Positions 19,191 through 30,675 of a stretch of 30,675 nucleotides of DNA are shown here, in pieces. The notes under the pieces are model-generated. The model ran no database searches and was not told the DNA's origin. It saw only the letters and a list, made by a program, of their open reading frames with translations. The stretch's first letter is position 1; every line of letters begins with the position of its first letter. The stretch is from Acanthamoeba sp. SK_2022b (lineage: Eukaryota; Discosea; Longamoebia; Acanthamoebidae), in assembly GCA_027943245.1 (NCBI GenBank), contig JANDJZ010000476.1:1-30675 (forward strand), in the 5' to 3' direction. The translations under genes and the position numbers were made by a program.

Positions 19191-20122
19191 TCACAGAGAC
19201 GAGGAGACGCAGACAATTTTACAAAGTGAACCAAAACGGTACTCGGGGTGGAGAGAGAGGGAAGGGGCTGTCTGCGTCTGTTGCTCGGAGGAACGGGAGT
19301 AGGGCGAGAGGCTTCTTCTTGGCACCTGCCCAAGGGCTCTAGCTCTTCTGTGGCGGCAGATCGCCTTCCTTCTTCTCTGCCAGGATGGCATCTTGCCACG
19401 CTGGTCTCGCTTCCTGTGACGCTGCTGGTGCGCTGTTTCAGAGGGTGAGAAGGTGGGCGTGAGCTTCTTTGACACAGACCAAGGCGGGCTGGAGGCGCAC
19501 CCCAACGGCGACCCGGGAGGTCTGTGAAGGCTCTCGAGCTTTGGTGTCGCGTTAGGGTCGCCGCCTCGCTCCAAGTGCGAGGCATAGTTTCGTGCCCTCA
19601 ACCTGTGCAGCCACAGAGCGAACGTTCGTCATTTGGATGAAAGTGATAAATGCGTATCAGCTGAAAAATGGCTAGGAATTGAGAGGATGCGTACATGTCA
19701 CGCATGGAGGCGCCGAGAGGGCTATTAAGCTCACTGAGTCGGTTTATGCATGTGCCCGAGACGAAGCCCAAGCCGGTCAGCATTCCGGCGATGGTGGTGG
19801 GCACGAAGAAGAGGGCTCGCGGCAAGGGACGCGCCACACCGCGAACCTTCCGAAGCCACAAGTCGCCCACCACCGCGAAGGCCACTCCTCCCACACCACT
19901 GGCAGCACCCACCCTCAGGGCACAATGACGGAGTGCCTCCTTTTCCTCATCGCTCCATTTATACTCGCGCAGGTGCTCTTGAATTGACTTGTTCTTCTCC
20001 CGCTGGATGGCTTCCCACTGATTCTTCACCTTTTCAAGCTCGACACGTTCCTCGGGGGTCAGCTTCTCAAGCTGCTTCGCGATCTCCTCTTCATCGAGCT
20101 GCTGCTGTTGGCGCGTCTGCAT
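19191..20122 (-). CDS. Putative two-span membrane protein with N-terminal coiled coil
   Basis: Two exons, 20122-19695 and 19602-19191, would give 279 residues. The first part is a charged, Glu/Lys/Gln-rich helix (to about residue 60, likely coiled coil). It is followed by two Gly/Ala/Val-rich hydrophobic segments (around residues 70-90 and 103-125) and a short basic tail. The exon joint at GACAT/G keeps phase. The last 90 residues are Ser/Pro/Arg-rich and may be misassigned 3' UTR or contain an unseen intron, so the end is uncertain. A faint likeness to OCIA-domain mitochondrial proteins (Glu-Glu-x4-Cys before the first span) is a guess only. Confidence 0.55.
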
Positions 20123-20405
20123 CTTGCCGGTTTTCTTCGTATTTGTTCTATTTTCCTCTCGCTTTCTCTTGTTGCCCCAACACAAAGGAACGTGCCGGCG
20201 ACACGCCACCACGCGGACTTAGCGCACAGAGGAAACCTTGGCACGCAAGGCGCTATAAGGCACGAGATGGGCGCCAAGTGGATGTGTGGATTCCTACTCT
20301 GGGAGAACTGGTTGCACATGATACGCCAAAGAAAGAAGTGTTCCCAGTCCATTTTTCTTGCCTGCAACAGAGGAAACAAGAAGTGGTACACAAAACCTTG
20401 ATACA

Positions 20406-22269
20406 TCAGGGCTTGGACTCGGCAAAGAGGCGCGCCATGTCGAGACGAATGAAGGGGCGTTTGTAGGCGGGCACAGCGTTGGGCGCAGGGCCGGCGTTGG
20501 CCAGGTAGACGTGGTTGGCCGCGAAGTCGTACACGGCAATCTGCATATCGCCTGAGCGAGACAACCAGCAAGACGTTAACAACAGCACTGACGCACAGAG
20601 GAGGTCTCGAGAGGCGCGCACCGGTCTCGCCCTGCGAGGTGATGTACTTGATGGTGTTCTGCGGCGTGATGTTACCGTAGTGCTCCTGCAAGAGCGAGGA
20701 GAAGCAAGTGTGCTCCGAGGGCTGCGGGTGCTTGTCGAGGTAGACCAGGCCCTCCATCTTGGGGTGGTCAGGATAGACGGGGAAGTTCTTCCAATCCCAG
20801 ATGTGCTGGAGAGCGCGAAAGCACATACATGCATCACGTGAGACCGACACAGTCTTCCCGTAGGTCATGTGCGAGGTTTTGCGATGCCACGGTGTCCGTA
20901 CCAGCTTATCGTGAGTGTAGCCAAAGGCGGTAAAAGTGTTGGTGTAGTCGCTGAGGCCGACGAAGATGGCGCACGTCCTTCTCGCGGCTTCCATTCGCAT
21001 GATTGCATCGGCGATGTCGGTGTCGTACTGCACGTAACACGATGTTATCCACCACCCTTTGGTTTGGGTTTTTTGTCACCGGTATAGCCAGTGTGAAGGC
21101 AGAGAAACGTTGTACCTGCATGATGTCACGCAGAAGGAAATGCCAAGGCACGCCGATGCGGCTCAGGGTGCCGTTGAAGCCAGCCCACACCTTCTCGCAC
21201 ACGCCCATGTGGGACGACGAGTAGCCGGAGATGGTGCCGATGAAGCCGGCCCACCCAAAGGAGGCGAAGGTGTGACCGTCGCCCGCGTTGGGGTGGTACA
21301 CCAGGACGGCCGGCAGCTAATAGACAACAGTGACACAACATGTGGGAGGTGTGAGAGTGAACTCGGGCTAGTCGGTGCTCGCTGAGTAGGTTACCTGCTG
21401 GAAGGGGCCGTCAGTGGACCAGTCAAGTGCGCGAAGCTGGTAGAGGGTGCCATTGGTGTTGGCGATGGACTTGCCCCAGGCGCCGAACATGCTGCAGGCC
21501 GCTTGGATCAGCTCGGGGAACATGTGGATGCGGTAGAGCATGGTGTAGTCGGTGCCAGAACCGTCGGCGATGCCACGAATCTCGTCGAAGAAACGCTTGG
21601 GCGTGTAGGCCTCGGTCATGTAGCCAGTGACTGCCCGTCATCACGAGGTCAGACACCGAACACGCCACGAGCTTGGGACATGGTCGTACTGTCGAGAGCG
21701 GCATCGACGCCAGACTCAGCGATGAGGTGGCGCAACCACTCGGGGAACATTTCCAGGTATTGCTCGACCTGGGAGTAGATAAACTCCAAAATCTGACGTG
21801 ACCACCATATGAAGGCTGCTATAAGTAAACAAATACCATAGGATGCTGGTCACCGCAAAAAAGGTTGAGGACACGACCTTCGGCCAGAACTTGGGGCCGA
21901 TATCCTTGAACAGCTGGCCCTGCGCGTAGCCCATTTCGTAGGCTGTACCATAGAGGTGCACGATGTACACGGGCGGGGTGACATTGCGCTGGATGTACAG
22001 CTTGCCGTTGGGTACCGACTTGACGAACTGCGTATTTGGGGGGGGGGGTAATAAATAGATCAATAACCCGCCTGCCACCCTTGCAAAGGCGACAAATAAA
22101 AGTGGAAGCTGCCCGACAGTTCACCCCAAGGCGGAAGTACCTCAGGAGCGTCGTCGTAGATGGGAGACAGGTTAGGCTTGCCGGTACACCCGGCGCCCGC
22201 GGGGACGAACGACGCGCCTGCAACAGCCAGGCAAAGGGCCAGAACCGACAGTAACGCAAAGCACCTCAT
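20406..22269 (-). CDS. Secreted C45/NAAA-like Ntn hydrolase (dcd-like)
   Basis: Eight exons (22269-22141, 22027-21878, 21792-21690, 21630-21395, 21316-21116, 21027-20902, 20805-20622, 20551-20406) join in phase to 424 residues. A signal peptide (RCFALLSVLALCLAVAGA) is followed by the motif YGTAYEMGYAQGQL. The presumed N-terminal nucleophile is at Cys173 (ELIQAACSMFGAWG), after which comes LYQLRALDW. Family members (acid ceramidase / N-acylethanolamine amidase-like, peptidase C45, and the dcd proteins of Dictyostelium) cut themselves before the Cys and hydrolyse amide bonds of lipids or acyl peptides. A lysosomal or secreted amidase is the likely role; the substrate is unknown. The polyC run at 22038-22046 is in intron 1. 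Confidence 0.85.
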
Positions 22270-22572
22270 ACGTTCGCTTCTGGAGATCTGTGGAGAGTGT
22301 TGGCACGAGCAAAAGCCCAGCCGTGCCAAGCCCGAACCGGAGAAATCGGCAGGAGAGAAAGAGGCAGCGAGGAGTCGCAGGGTCCAGTGGGACATTTTTA
22401 TAATTTAATATCGTTTATAAATTTTAGAGAACGAAGCTTCATCGAACACAGGCAATGGACTTGGAGGAGAGTCCTTTGCTTAGGGAGAGTCTGAGCTCAC
22501 GTTTCTCTCGGTTCTACGCTCAGGTGCCTCCACTTGGGCAGTGACCCCCCTTCCCTTTTCTCTGATGCACCT
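22270..22572. promoter_or_regulatory. Divergent intergenic region with AT-rich block
   Basis: These 303 bp lie between the divergent starts of the C45-like and Xaa-Pro peptidase genes. At 22394-22427 there is a strongly AT-rich block (ATTTTTATAATTTAATATCG and onward) in otherwise GC-rich DNA, a good candidate for a nucleosome-free core with TATA-like elements on both strands. Confidence 0.5.
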
Positions 22573-24700
22573 ATGGCGTGGCATTGGCTGCAGTGGGGCC
22601 GCACGCTGGTGGCCGTGCTGGCAGTTGCACTTGTAGTGGCAGTTGGCCTGGTGGTGCTGTTCGCCTCCCTCTATAGTGCTGCGGTCAATGACAAGAATAG
22701 CGATGACTCGACCTCGTCGGATGGCGGGCTAGTGACGAGCTGCGTGGCCCCGTTCAAGCCGCCCACCGACGCCTGGCTGGCAGCCATGCGACAACGACTG
22801 CGGCAGCGCCTGCTCAGTCCTGCTGTATGGCAGACCGAGGCCGGCGGAGGTGCTCAGGGACTCCTCCTCCTCATCGGTCTCGACTTGACCTACCGCAACG
22901 ATGTCGAGCTTGAGTTCTTCCAGGACACCTCCTTCCTGTACCTCACTGGCGTCGACGACCCCGGCTACGCCACTCTTATCGATGTCGCATCGGGCAACAC
23001 CACACTCTTCATGCCCGTGCGTGACAGCAGCTTTGCCATTTGGTGCGCGGAGGCTTACACCCCTGCACTTGTATCACCCACGCCTGAGCCGCAGTAGCTG
23101 ACGTGCACGCAGGTCGGGCAAGGTCATTCAGCCAGATGAGGTCAAGGCCAAGTATGGAGTGGACCAAGTGTACGATTGCGCAGCACTCCATGATGTAATT
23201 ATACGGATGGCTAACATTGGCCTTGGTGCGTGCGTGCGTGATACCAGGCTCTACGCAAACCAGCTCACGGTTGCGTTGTACAACCAGACCAACCAGGCTG
23301 CCCTTCCGGTCTACACCCTTCCTTCGACCGCGCAGCAGAGCTTCTTGGCCAACTACACTGTCGACAAGTCGGCGCTGCCCAAGTGCGTGTCTCCTGCGCT
23401 CCACCCGACGTCTCTCGAGGTTGACTGACCCAGGCGCGGCCCAGGGCACTTAACTTTGCCCGACCAGTCAAATTGGAAGAGGAGGTCGAGCTCATCCGCA
23501 TCGCTTCTAACGTACGCCGCCGATCAGTGATGTCGCTGTTGTACGATCTGTTTCTCATCGCCGTCCTGCAGGTAAGCGCAGCAGCACATGTGCACTTGAT
23601 GAAATCGATCAGACCCGGAATCTACGAATACAACATGGATGGCTTGTTCGTCAATCTGTGCTACGGTTGCGGGTACCTTTTTTTTCCTGATAGCGATGGT
23701 CTTTTCCATACGTATCGCTCACCAGTCCAGCTTTCATCTTACCCCGCTCAAACTTTAAATTTGAATGGCGAGCAAAGGCTCGCGCACCAGGCGTACCAGC
23801 CCATTGTGGGCGCGGGGGAAGCCAGCGCCATCCTCCACTACACCGACAACAACGCGCTCATGCAAGACGGGCAGATCTTCCTTGTTGACGCCGGCGGCCA
23901 ATATCTGGGCTACACAACCGACATCACCAGTAACACCTGCCCGACCACGTCTTGGTGACCGCCAGCAGCTGACACCTTGTTCATCACTTGTGCGTGATAT
24001 GACAGGGTCGTATCCCGTTAACGGCAAGTGGACCGACGACCAGGTGCTCGTCTACGAGCTGGTGCTGGACCTGCAGACGAAGGGCATTTCGAAGATGATC
24101 CCCGGTGCCAACTTCACTGTGGTGTATGCCGAGCTGCGGAGCTACTACAACGAGCTCCTGCTGAAGGCAGGCTTCGTCCAGGGGGACCTGGGCAGCCTCA
24201 ACGCCAACGGCATCTCCAATTATTTCTGCCCCCATGGCTTCGTTCACCACGTTGGTGCGGGCACACTGACACGCTTGCACTGACACACAACGCCACCGCC
24301 ATCGCTACCGCACACAACTCATCGGTTGTTGCTATTATAGGATTGGACGTGCACGACCCGGGCGCCATCGGGATTCTGAAGCCGGGCTACACTCTCACCA
24401 TGGAGCCAGGCCTCTACTTCATGGTACGTCGAAGCTTCGCTGCTTCTTTCATGGATTCGCTTGTGCCCGTCTGCGATTCTGACGATCCCACGATTGCAGG
24501 ACGCGCTTCTGCGACCGGCGCTCAACAATGAGACGGTGGCGCGCTACCTCGTCAAGGACAGGATCCTGCACTTCCTCGATGGCAAGTTCGGCGGAGTGCG
24601 TATCGAGGACGTGCTGCTGGTCACCGACCAGGCCAACGAGGTCCTCTCCGCCGGCGTGCCCAAGACGGTCGCCGCCATCAAGCAACTCATGCGGCGCTGA
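22573..24700 (+). CDS. Membrane-anchored M24B Xaa-Pro peptidase (prolidase-like)
   Basis: Exons 22573-23070, 23123-23382, 23445-23511, 23572-23672, 23778-23929, 24006-24254, 24341-24423 and 24500-24700 give 536 residues in phase. A single hydrophobic segment (residues about 10-30, LVAVLAVALVVAVGLVVLF) without a cleavage site predicts a type II membrane anchor. The aminopeptidase P N-domain follows (DVELEFFQDTSFLYLTGVDD). All five dimetal ligands of M24B enzymes are present: Asp346, Asp357, His440, Glu464 (MEPGLYF) and Glu506 (RIEDVLL). It should release N-terminal residues before proline or split Xaa-Pro dipeptides, outside the cell or in a vesicle lumen. The stretch 23200-23256 may be an intron; it is kept because it leaves the frame open. 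Confidence 0.87.
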
Positions 24701-24872
24701 CCTTCTCGCGAGAGCGCGGGGTCGTGGTGCCTCGCTGTGGCTGGTCGACCAGCCACCAGAGAACGGAACGTGTGCATTACCAAGTCCTTATGTCTCCTTG
24801 CAAAGAAACTCTTGCTGGTTGATGTTCGAACTGTACACAAGGGCAAAAAAGAGGCCTGAGGGGTTGGTAGGC

Positions 24873-26065
24873 TCAGTAGAGTCGATACCCTCGGCCGGCA
24901 AATCCGCCACCGCTGCCCACCGAACGGTGAGGCGACGCCGGGTGGCCGGCGGGAGCGCCCCGGCCCGCGGCGCGCAGCGGGTAGGCAGAAGACGACGATG
25001 TCGTGGGGTAGCCGTTCGTGTAGAGGACGCCGTTGCGGAGGGACCTGCCCCCGCCTCCAGTTGATGGAGATATACCGCCCAAGAAGAAGTTCAACACAAA
25101 GTCGATGAGCTCTAGCACCGGATGGAAGCAGCCCTATATCGAACACCAACAAGAAGTTATGGGTGGAGTCAAATCACACAGGGGCGGGAAGGTGGAGGGA
25201 GAAGTGTACCTTGACGTAGAGAATGCCGGCGAGAATGCCGCACAGGTGGCCGAAGAAGGAGGAGTTCGGGACGAGCAGGTGGATGAGCACCAGCTCGAAC
25301 CAGTAGAGGTACTGCGTAGGCACGACCATGCCCATGAACTGATGAAAAAGGGGGCGAGAAAACCGGTTGTGCATCAGTCCAGCTCTGCTGCTCTCCCAGG
25401 CAGTATGAAAGGGCGTTTGTTGTGCCATACCTGAGAGTAGGGCGACGTCGAGTAGTGGGTGCTGACCACCTTGAGTGCGAACAAGACGGCCGAGAAGCCG
25501 ACAGCGCACGAGTTGTAGGGACCTGTGTGCATTACGTTCAAGACCAAGGAGAGATGAGGGTCATCACTCGTTCAGACTTGGAGACAACCTTTGGAGGACG
25601 CACCTGGCATGTCCGCGAAGCGAGCCAGAAATACGCTGCCGACCACCATCAGCAGGTTGGAGACGAGGGCAAACAGGACGATCAGGGTGGCAAACCGCTA
25701 CACGCACACAAGGATGCAGGATCAGGCAACGAACGTGTGGTAAAAAAAAGAGGGCGATGTACCTTGCTGCCAAGGCGTGGCTCCAAGTCACGGCCCTTCC
25801 AAAGGAGAGACACCATGTTGTAGTAGAGGTGCATGTCATCGAGATGGAAGAAGGAGGCAAGGAGCAATCGCCGCAGGTCGAGGTGATGCCACACCATGCC
25901 CGCCCCGATGCACACATCATAAACCGAAAATCTGGTGTCAACGTAGTGCAGAAGCACGTTGATTGCCCCCACGATCAATGTCACCGGAGGGATCTTATCC
26001 AATCCGATTTGCGCAACCTGCAGAGCTAGTAGAATGAGCCCTGCATTGCCGGCTCGTCGTTGCAT
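24873..26065 (-). CDS. Rhomboid intramembrane protease, RHBDL4/RHBDD1-like
   Basis: Five exons (26065-25763, 25697-25604, 25522-25431, 25338-25210, 25133-24873) join in phase to 292 residues. The catalytic dyad is intact: Ser143 in CAVGFSAVLFALKV and His194 in FFGHLCGILAGILY. The loop-1 motif FFHLDDMHLYYNMVSL with L-L-W-x-G-x-x-L-E matches the RHBDL4/derlin-type rhomboids, whose human member has its Ser and His at nearly the same positions. Such proteases cut unstable membrane proteins in the ER and hand them to p97 for degradation. The C-terminal 75 residues are Ser/Gly/Arg-rich and carry no clear p97-binding motif that I can name. Confidence 0.92.
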
Positions 26066-26284
26066 CTTTTCTTCGAGGCCTCACTCAACAATCATAACAT
26101 ACTGACGTGGCGCCGCCAGGGTTCTTGGTGGTGGCGTTTGAATTCCTAGAATTGTGGCGGGAAACGACAACTCTGTGAGTTTCGGGGGCACTTCGACCCG
26201 CGTTTGGCGAGAGCAGAAGAGCAGACGGAAAGGAAAAGGGAGCGCGAAAAAGATCGAATGATAGCAAAATAGATATCGCACCAG
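26066..26284. promoter_or_regulatory. Divergent intergenic region, rhomboid / Hikeshi
   Basis: These 219 bp separate two divergent starts. I see an A/G-rich stretch at 26212-26273 before the Hikeshi ATG and no other motif. Confidence 0.4.
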
Positions 26285-27052
26285 ATGCAGCAAGAACCTG
26301 TAGCGCAAGCCGCACCGTTCGGTATTGTGGTCCCCGGCAAGCCTGTTGTCACCGCGGCACAGGCCATCAGCCCTGGCCGATGGACCGTCTCCATCCCTGA
26401 CGCGCAAGCAATACGCCAGGTCGCCACTTTTTTTTATTTTTTTTAAAAAATAGTTTTGATAGTTTATTTATATTTATTGTTAATTACAGTTTATTTATGA
26501 TTTGTTGCCTGCTGCACTCACACCGCTGTGGTGCGCGTCACCTACAGTTGACTGTGTTTCTTACTCAGCCCATTCAAGACCCGTCGTTCGGCCTGACCGT
26601 CTACATCAGCCCGCCGCCCTACCAGGAGTGGCTCTACCTCGGTGCTGTCTCCAACAACCTGCCCTCCAACATCCTTCAAGTGCGATGGCCGCCCGCCTTT
26701 GTCACCCAACCGTTCCAGGCCCAGCTCGGTAAGCCCTCTCCCACAGCTGCTTTTTATGCAGTGCTCGTGCTAATGATGCTGATGATGACATGAGCCAGGC
26801 ATCATGTTGGAGCCGTCGACGGAGATCGTGAAGAAGGTGAGCCCGGTGCCACCACAGGACGAAGAGTATCGGCTGTTCGCCAAGTTCATCGCCGACGACC
26901 TGTTCCGATTCATGGAGAGCTTCAACAAGCAAACCGACACAAGGAACGAGCTGCTACTCATCCCGACCAAGGTGCTCGATATGTGGTACGAGAAGTTCAA
27001 CAACAAGTTCAAGCACGACCCCTTCTTCTGGACGAGGAAAGACGGGTCCTAG
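26285..27052 (+). CDS. Hikeshi / OPI10-family protein
   Basis: Three exons (26285-26419, 26548-26728, 26799-27052) join in phase to 189 residues, near the 197 of human Hikeshi. The start FGIVVPGKPVVTAA, the middle YQEWLYLGAVSNNLPSNIL and the end VLDMWYEKFNNKFKHDPFFW all follow the family pattern (W-x-x-LG-x-I-S-N-x-K-P-S; a helical C-terminal domain). Hikeshi carries Hsp70 into the nucleus under heat stress by binding FG-nucleoporins. The first intron is very AT-rich (26430-26490). It converges on UFD1. Confidence 0.88.
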
Positions 27053-27290
27053 CACAGCAGCACTGGACCATCGCGCCACACACACACACACACACACACA
27101 AGAGCCGGTGATATTGTAGGGATAAAACGTGGAAGAAGAAAGAAGTGGAACCAGGGAAAAGAGATGAGAGCGATTGACCTCTTGTGACGTCTGTACATGT
27201 CGGTTCCGACCTTTTGTGGTGGGGTGGTGTTGGTGTTGCCGACGATGATGGCTGGTGTGTGTGTATTGTGTGGAGAGAGATAGAGAGCTC
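27053..27290. other. Convergent 3' spacer with (CA)n tract
   Basis: These 238 bp lie between the stops of Hikeshi and UFD1 and must hold both 3' ends. A CA run of about 12 units lies at 27077-27100. Nothing else is seen. Confidence 0.6.
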
Positions 27291-28987
27291 CTAGCCTCGG
27301 AGCGAGTAGCCGGTGCCCGAGAAGGGCACGAACTTCTTCTCCTCCTGCGCGGGAGCGGACTGCTTCTTGTCCTCCTCCTTCTTCTTGCCCTGATCCTTGC
27401 TCGCCGCGGGAGCGTTGGCCTTGGCCGCGGCGGCCGTGTTCCCCGCGCCAAAGACCAGCCCACCGGGCTTTCGGGCTTGGGGAGTCTCGGCCGCTGACTT
27501 GGCAGTCGAAGAGGACGACGACGAAGAGGAGGATGAGGAGGATGAAGACGAAGCGGCAGGCTTGGCGGTGGGCTTCGACGAAGACGACGAAGAGGAGGAG
27601 GAGGAAGAGAAAGATGACTGGGCGGTGCCGGGAGTGGCTGCCACGACGGCCTTGCCATCGAGTCTGAAGCCAGAGCCAGGGAAGGCCGGCTTCAGGGCCT
27701 CGGCCTTCTCTGCCTCGGGAGTTTCCTTCTCCGTGGCCTTGCCCTTGCCCTTGATCGAAGAGACGGCTGCCTTTTCCAGCTGCTGGCGGCGCGCTTGTTC
27801 GGCTGTACGAGCCATAAACGCGGTGTTAGTCTAAACGGACGCGGACGCATAACCTAGCCTTGGCCATCTCTCTCTCTCTCTCTTTCTGTGGTGTGTGTGT
27901 GACAGCGGATGCGCACCCCTCTTGAGCTGCTCTTCTGAGGGCGCAAAGTCGACCATTACGTCGGCTTCGATGATGGAGATGGCGTGAGAGGCGGTGTCGG
28001 GCTTCACCTCGAGTACGTTAATCTCGTAGTTCCTGAGGATGAAGACCAAAACGAGGCAGGCGACGAGTCAGCATTTGTCCAAAGATCAGCCGCGCCAGGG
28101 CTGCTTGCATCAAGAGGAAGGTCATGTTGCGCACTTCTTGTTGTAATTGATGATGATCACGTCGCCTGCGGTGAGGGCGGACCAGTTCCTGAGCGCGTTC
28201 TCCAGCCTGAGAGAGGAGGAGCCGAGGGCAGACACTATCAGCCTAGATGGCGAGATGAGCGAAAGCGAAGAGGAAACGCACACGGCCTTGGGGTTGGTGA
28301 GATCCAGGAAAGTCTCGTCGACCGGCTGGAGCTTCGTGTAGGTGCCTTTGGGAAGGGTGGCGCTCTTGACGTTGATCAGCTGGCCCTCGGTGAGCAGGAG
28401 CTGCTGCATCATCTGTGCACCACCGGGTATCGAGCGTGAAGCGGTTGTAAGGTGACTCATGCTGAATGAGAGGCTGAGGAACGTGAAGGCATGGTACCCA
28501 GTGAGGAAGATAACAAAGACCTTCATCGGCCACAAACTCCAACACTCCACAGTGGGTGACACGCCCTTGCGACCCCGTCAGCTCGAACAGCATCGGGTAC
28601 TCGATGTTGAGGCGCGCTGTGGTGGCCACGTCGAAGCGTTAATCCTTTGCAATTGGCAGATTACGCCCAGTGAGACAACGTACCGAGTGTATCGAGTGCA
28701 GATGGCGGCAGTATGACTGCAAGGGATGTGTACTGTTAACGAAAGGAGACAGGAGGAGAATAGGCTGCGTACTCTTGCCGCCGTTCTCCAGATGCTCCTT
28801 GTTCATCATCGCCACCGAATAACAGCGGTAGGTAGCCTCGAATCGCATCCCCTGGGGGAAGTTGAGTATCCCTTGCGGCAGCCCCGTCAGATTCCAGAAG
28901 TTCTACGATGCGAGATTACAGTGCCAACCCGAGATGGAGGTTAGATCAATGCTGCATTCGTGTGAGTGAGGGAGAAAGTTGAACCAT
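27291..28987 (-). CDS. ufd1: UFD1, p97/Cdc48 cofactor
   Basis: Exons 28987-28985 (ATG only, tentative), 28902-28773, 28716-28684, 28616-28498, 28412-28282, 28206-28135, 28032-27917 and 27802-27291 give 371 residues in phase. The double-psi barrel domain is unmistakable: [81 protein letters not shown]1 with Npl4 and p97 extracts ubiquitinated proteins from membranes and complexes. The C-terminal third contains [11 protein letters not shown] plus two serine runs of about 12 and 15 residues, much longer than usual. A start upstream of 28987 is not ruled out. Confidence 0.93.
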
Positions 28988-29133
28988 CTTGGTCAAGCGT
29001 TAAGATCTTGTGCAGAAAGCGTGGATGAGGTTCTTGATGGGTTTGATCTGTTGTTGCGGAGAGGGTGACGTAAGCAGAGAAAACGAAAAAGAAAGAAAAA
29101 TGTTCGTGGTGGAAATCGAAACATCTCACAACG
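28988..29133. promoter_or_regulatory. Short divergent promoter, UFD1 / pseudouridine synthase
   Basis: Only 146 bp separate the two divergent starts as modelled. A GA-rich tract lies at 29078-29100. No core motif was recognised. Confidence 0.4.

Positions 29134-30675
<1,542 letters not shown>

Noticed and set aside
22038..22046. PolyG/polyC run as a phase-variation or frameshift site
   Set aside because: It lies in intron 1 of the C45-like gene as a polypyrimidine tract before the acceptor, not in coding sequence.
27397..27834. Plus-strand frame with long Asp/Glu runs
   Set aside because: Antisense of the UFD1 poly-serine tail; the minus frame carries the conserved RLDGK site and proper splicing.

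Overview
The window looks like nuclear DNA of a free-living amoebozoan, most likely Acanthamoeba or a close relative. That is inferred from composition and gene structure, not from a search. The DNA is GC-rich and genes sit on both strands almost back to back. Nearly every gene is cut by many short introns (about 55-140 nt) with loose donors (gtgcgt, gttcgt, gtacgt, some apparently GC-AG) and strict AG acceptors. Simple repeats lie in introns. Coding sequences were rebuilt by joining exons in phase. Where all junctions keep phase the model is strong; unresolved joints are named in the entries.

Left part (1-8300): a minus-strand gene for an unrecognised protein with three Cys-rich repeats, running off the left edge; a divergent RidA/YjgF-family gene; a 2H phosphoesterase (LigT-like); tRNA-Thr(AGU); an 11-exon FAD/NAD disulfide oxidoreductase of the dihydrolipoamide dehydrogenase type; and a 7-exon gene for a secreted protein of unknown role.

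Middle part (8300-17710): a 3.2 kb F-box plus RasGEF gene on the minus strand, 111 bp head to head with a microbial-type poly(ADP-ribose) glycohydrolase gene. Next comes a 0.9 kb AT-richer island with a small Cys-rich, membrane-spanning open frame, then a secreted GH63-like glycosidase gene carrying a pure (CCCCA)n tract in one intron.

Right part (17910-30675): Gemin2 (SMN complex), a small putative two-span membrane protein, a secreted C45/NAAA-like Ntn hydrolase resembling the dcd proteins of Dictyostelium, a membrane-anchored M24B Xaa-Pro peptidase, a rhomboid protease of the RHBDL4 type, Hikeshi (Hsp70 nuclear import), UFD1 (p97/Cdc48 cofactor), and the 5' part of a probably mitochondrial RluA-type pseudouridine synthase cut by the right edge.

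No prokaryotic operon, CRISPR array, insertion sequence or rRNA was seen. Themes that recur are protein quality control (rhomboid, Hikeshi and UFD1 are consecutive), lysosomal or secreted hydrolases (GH63-like, C45-like, membrane prolidase), and RNA metabolism (tRNA, 2H phosphoesterase, Gemin2, pseudouridine synthase).
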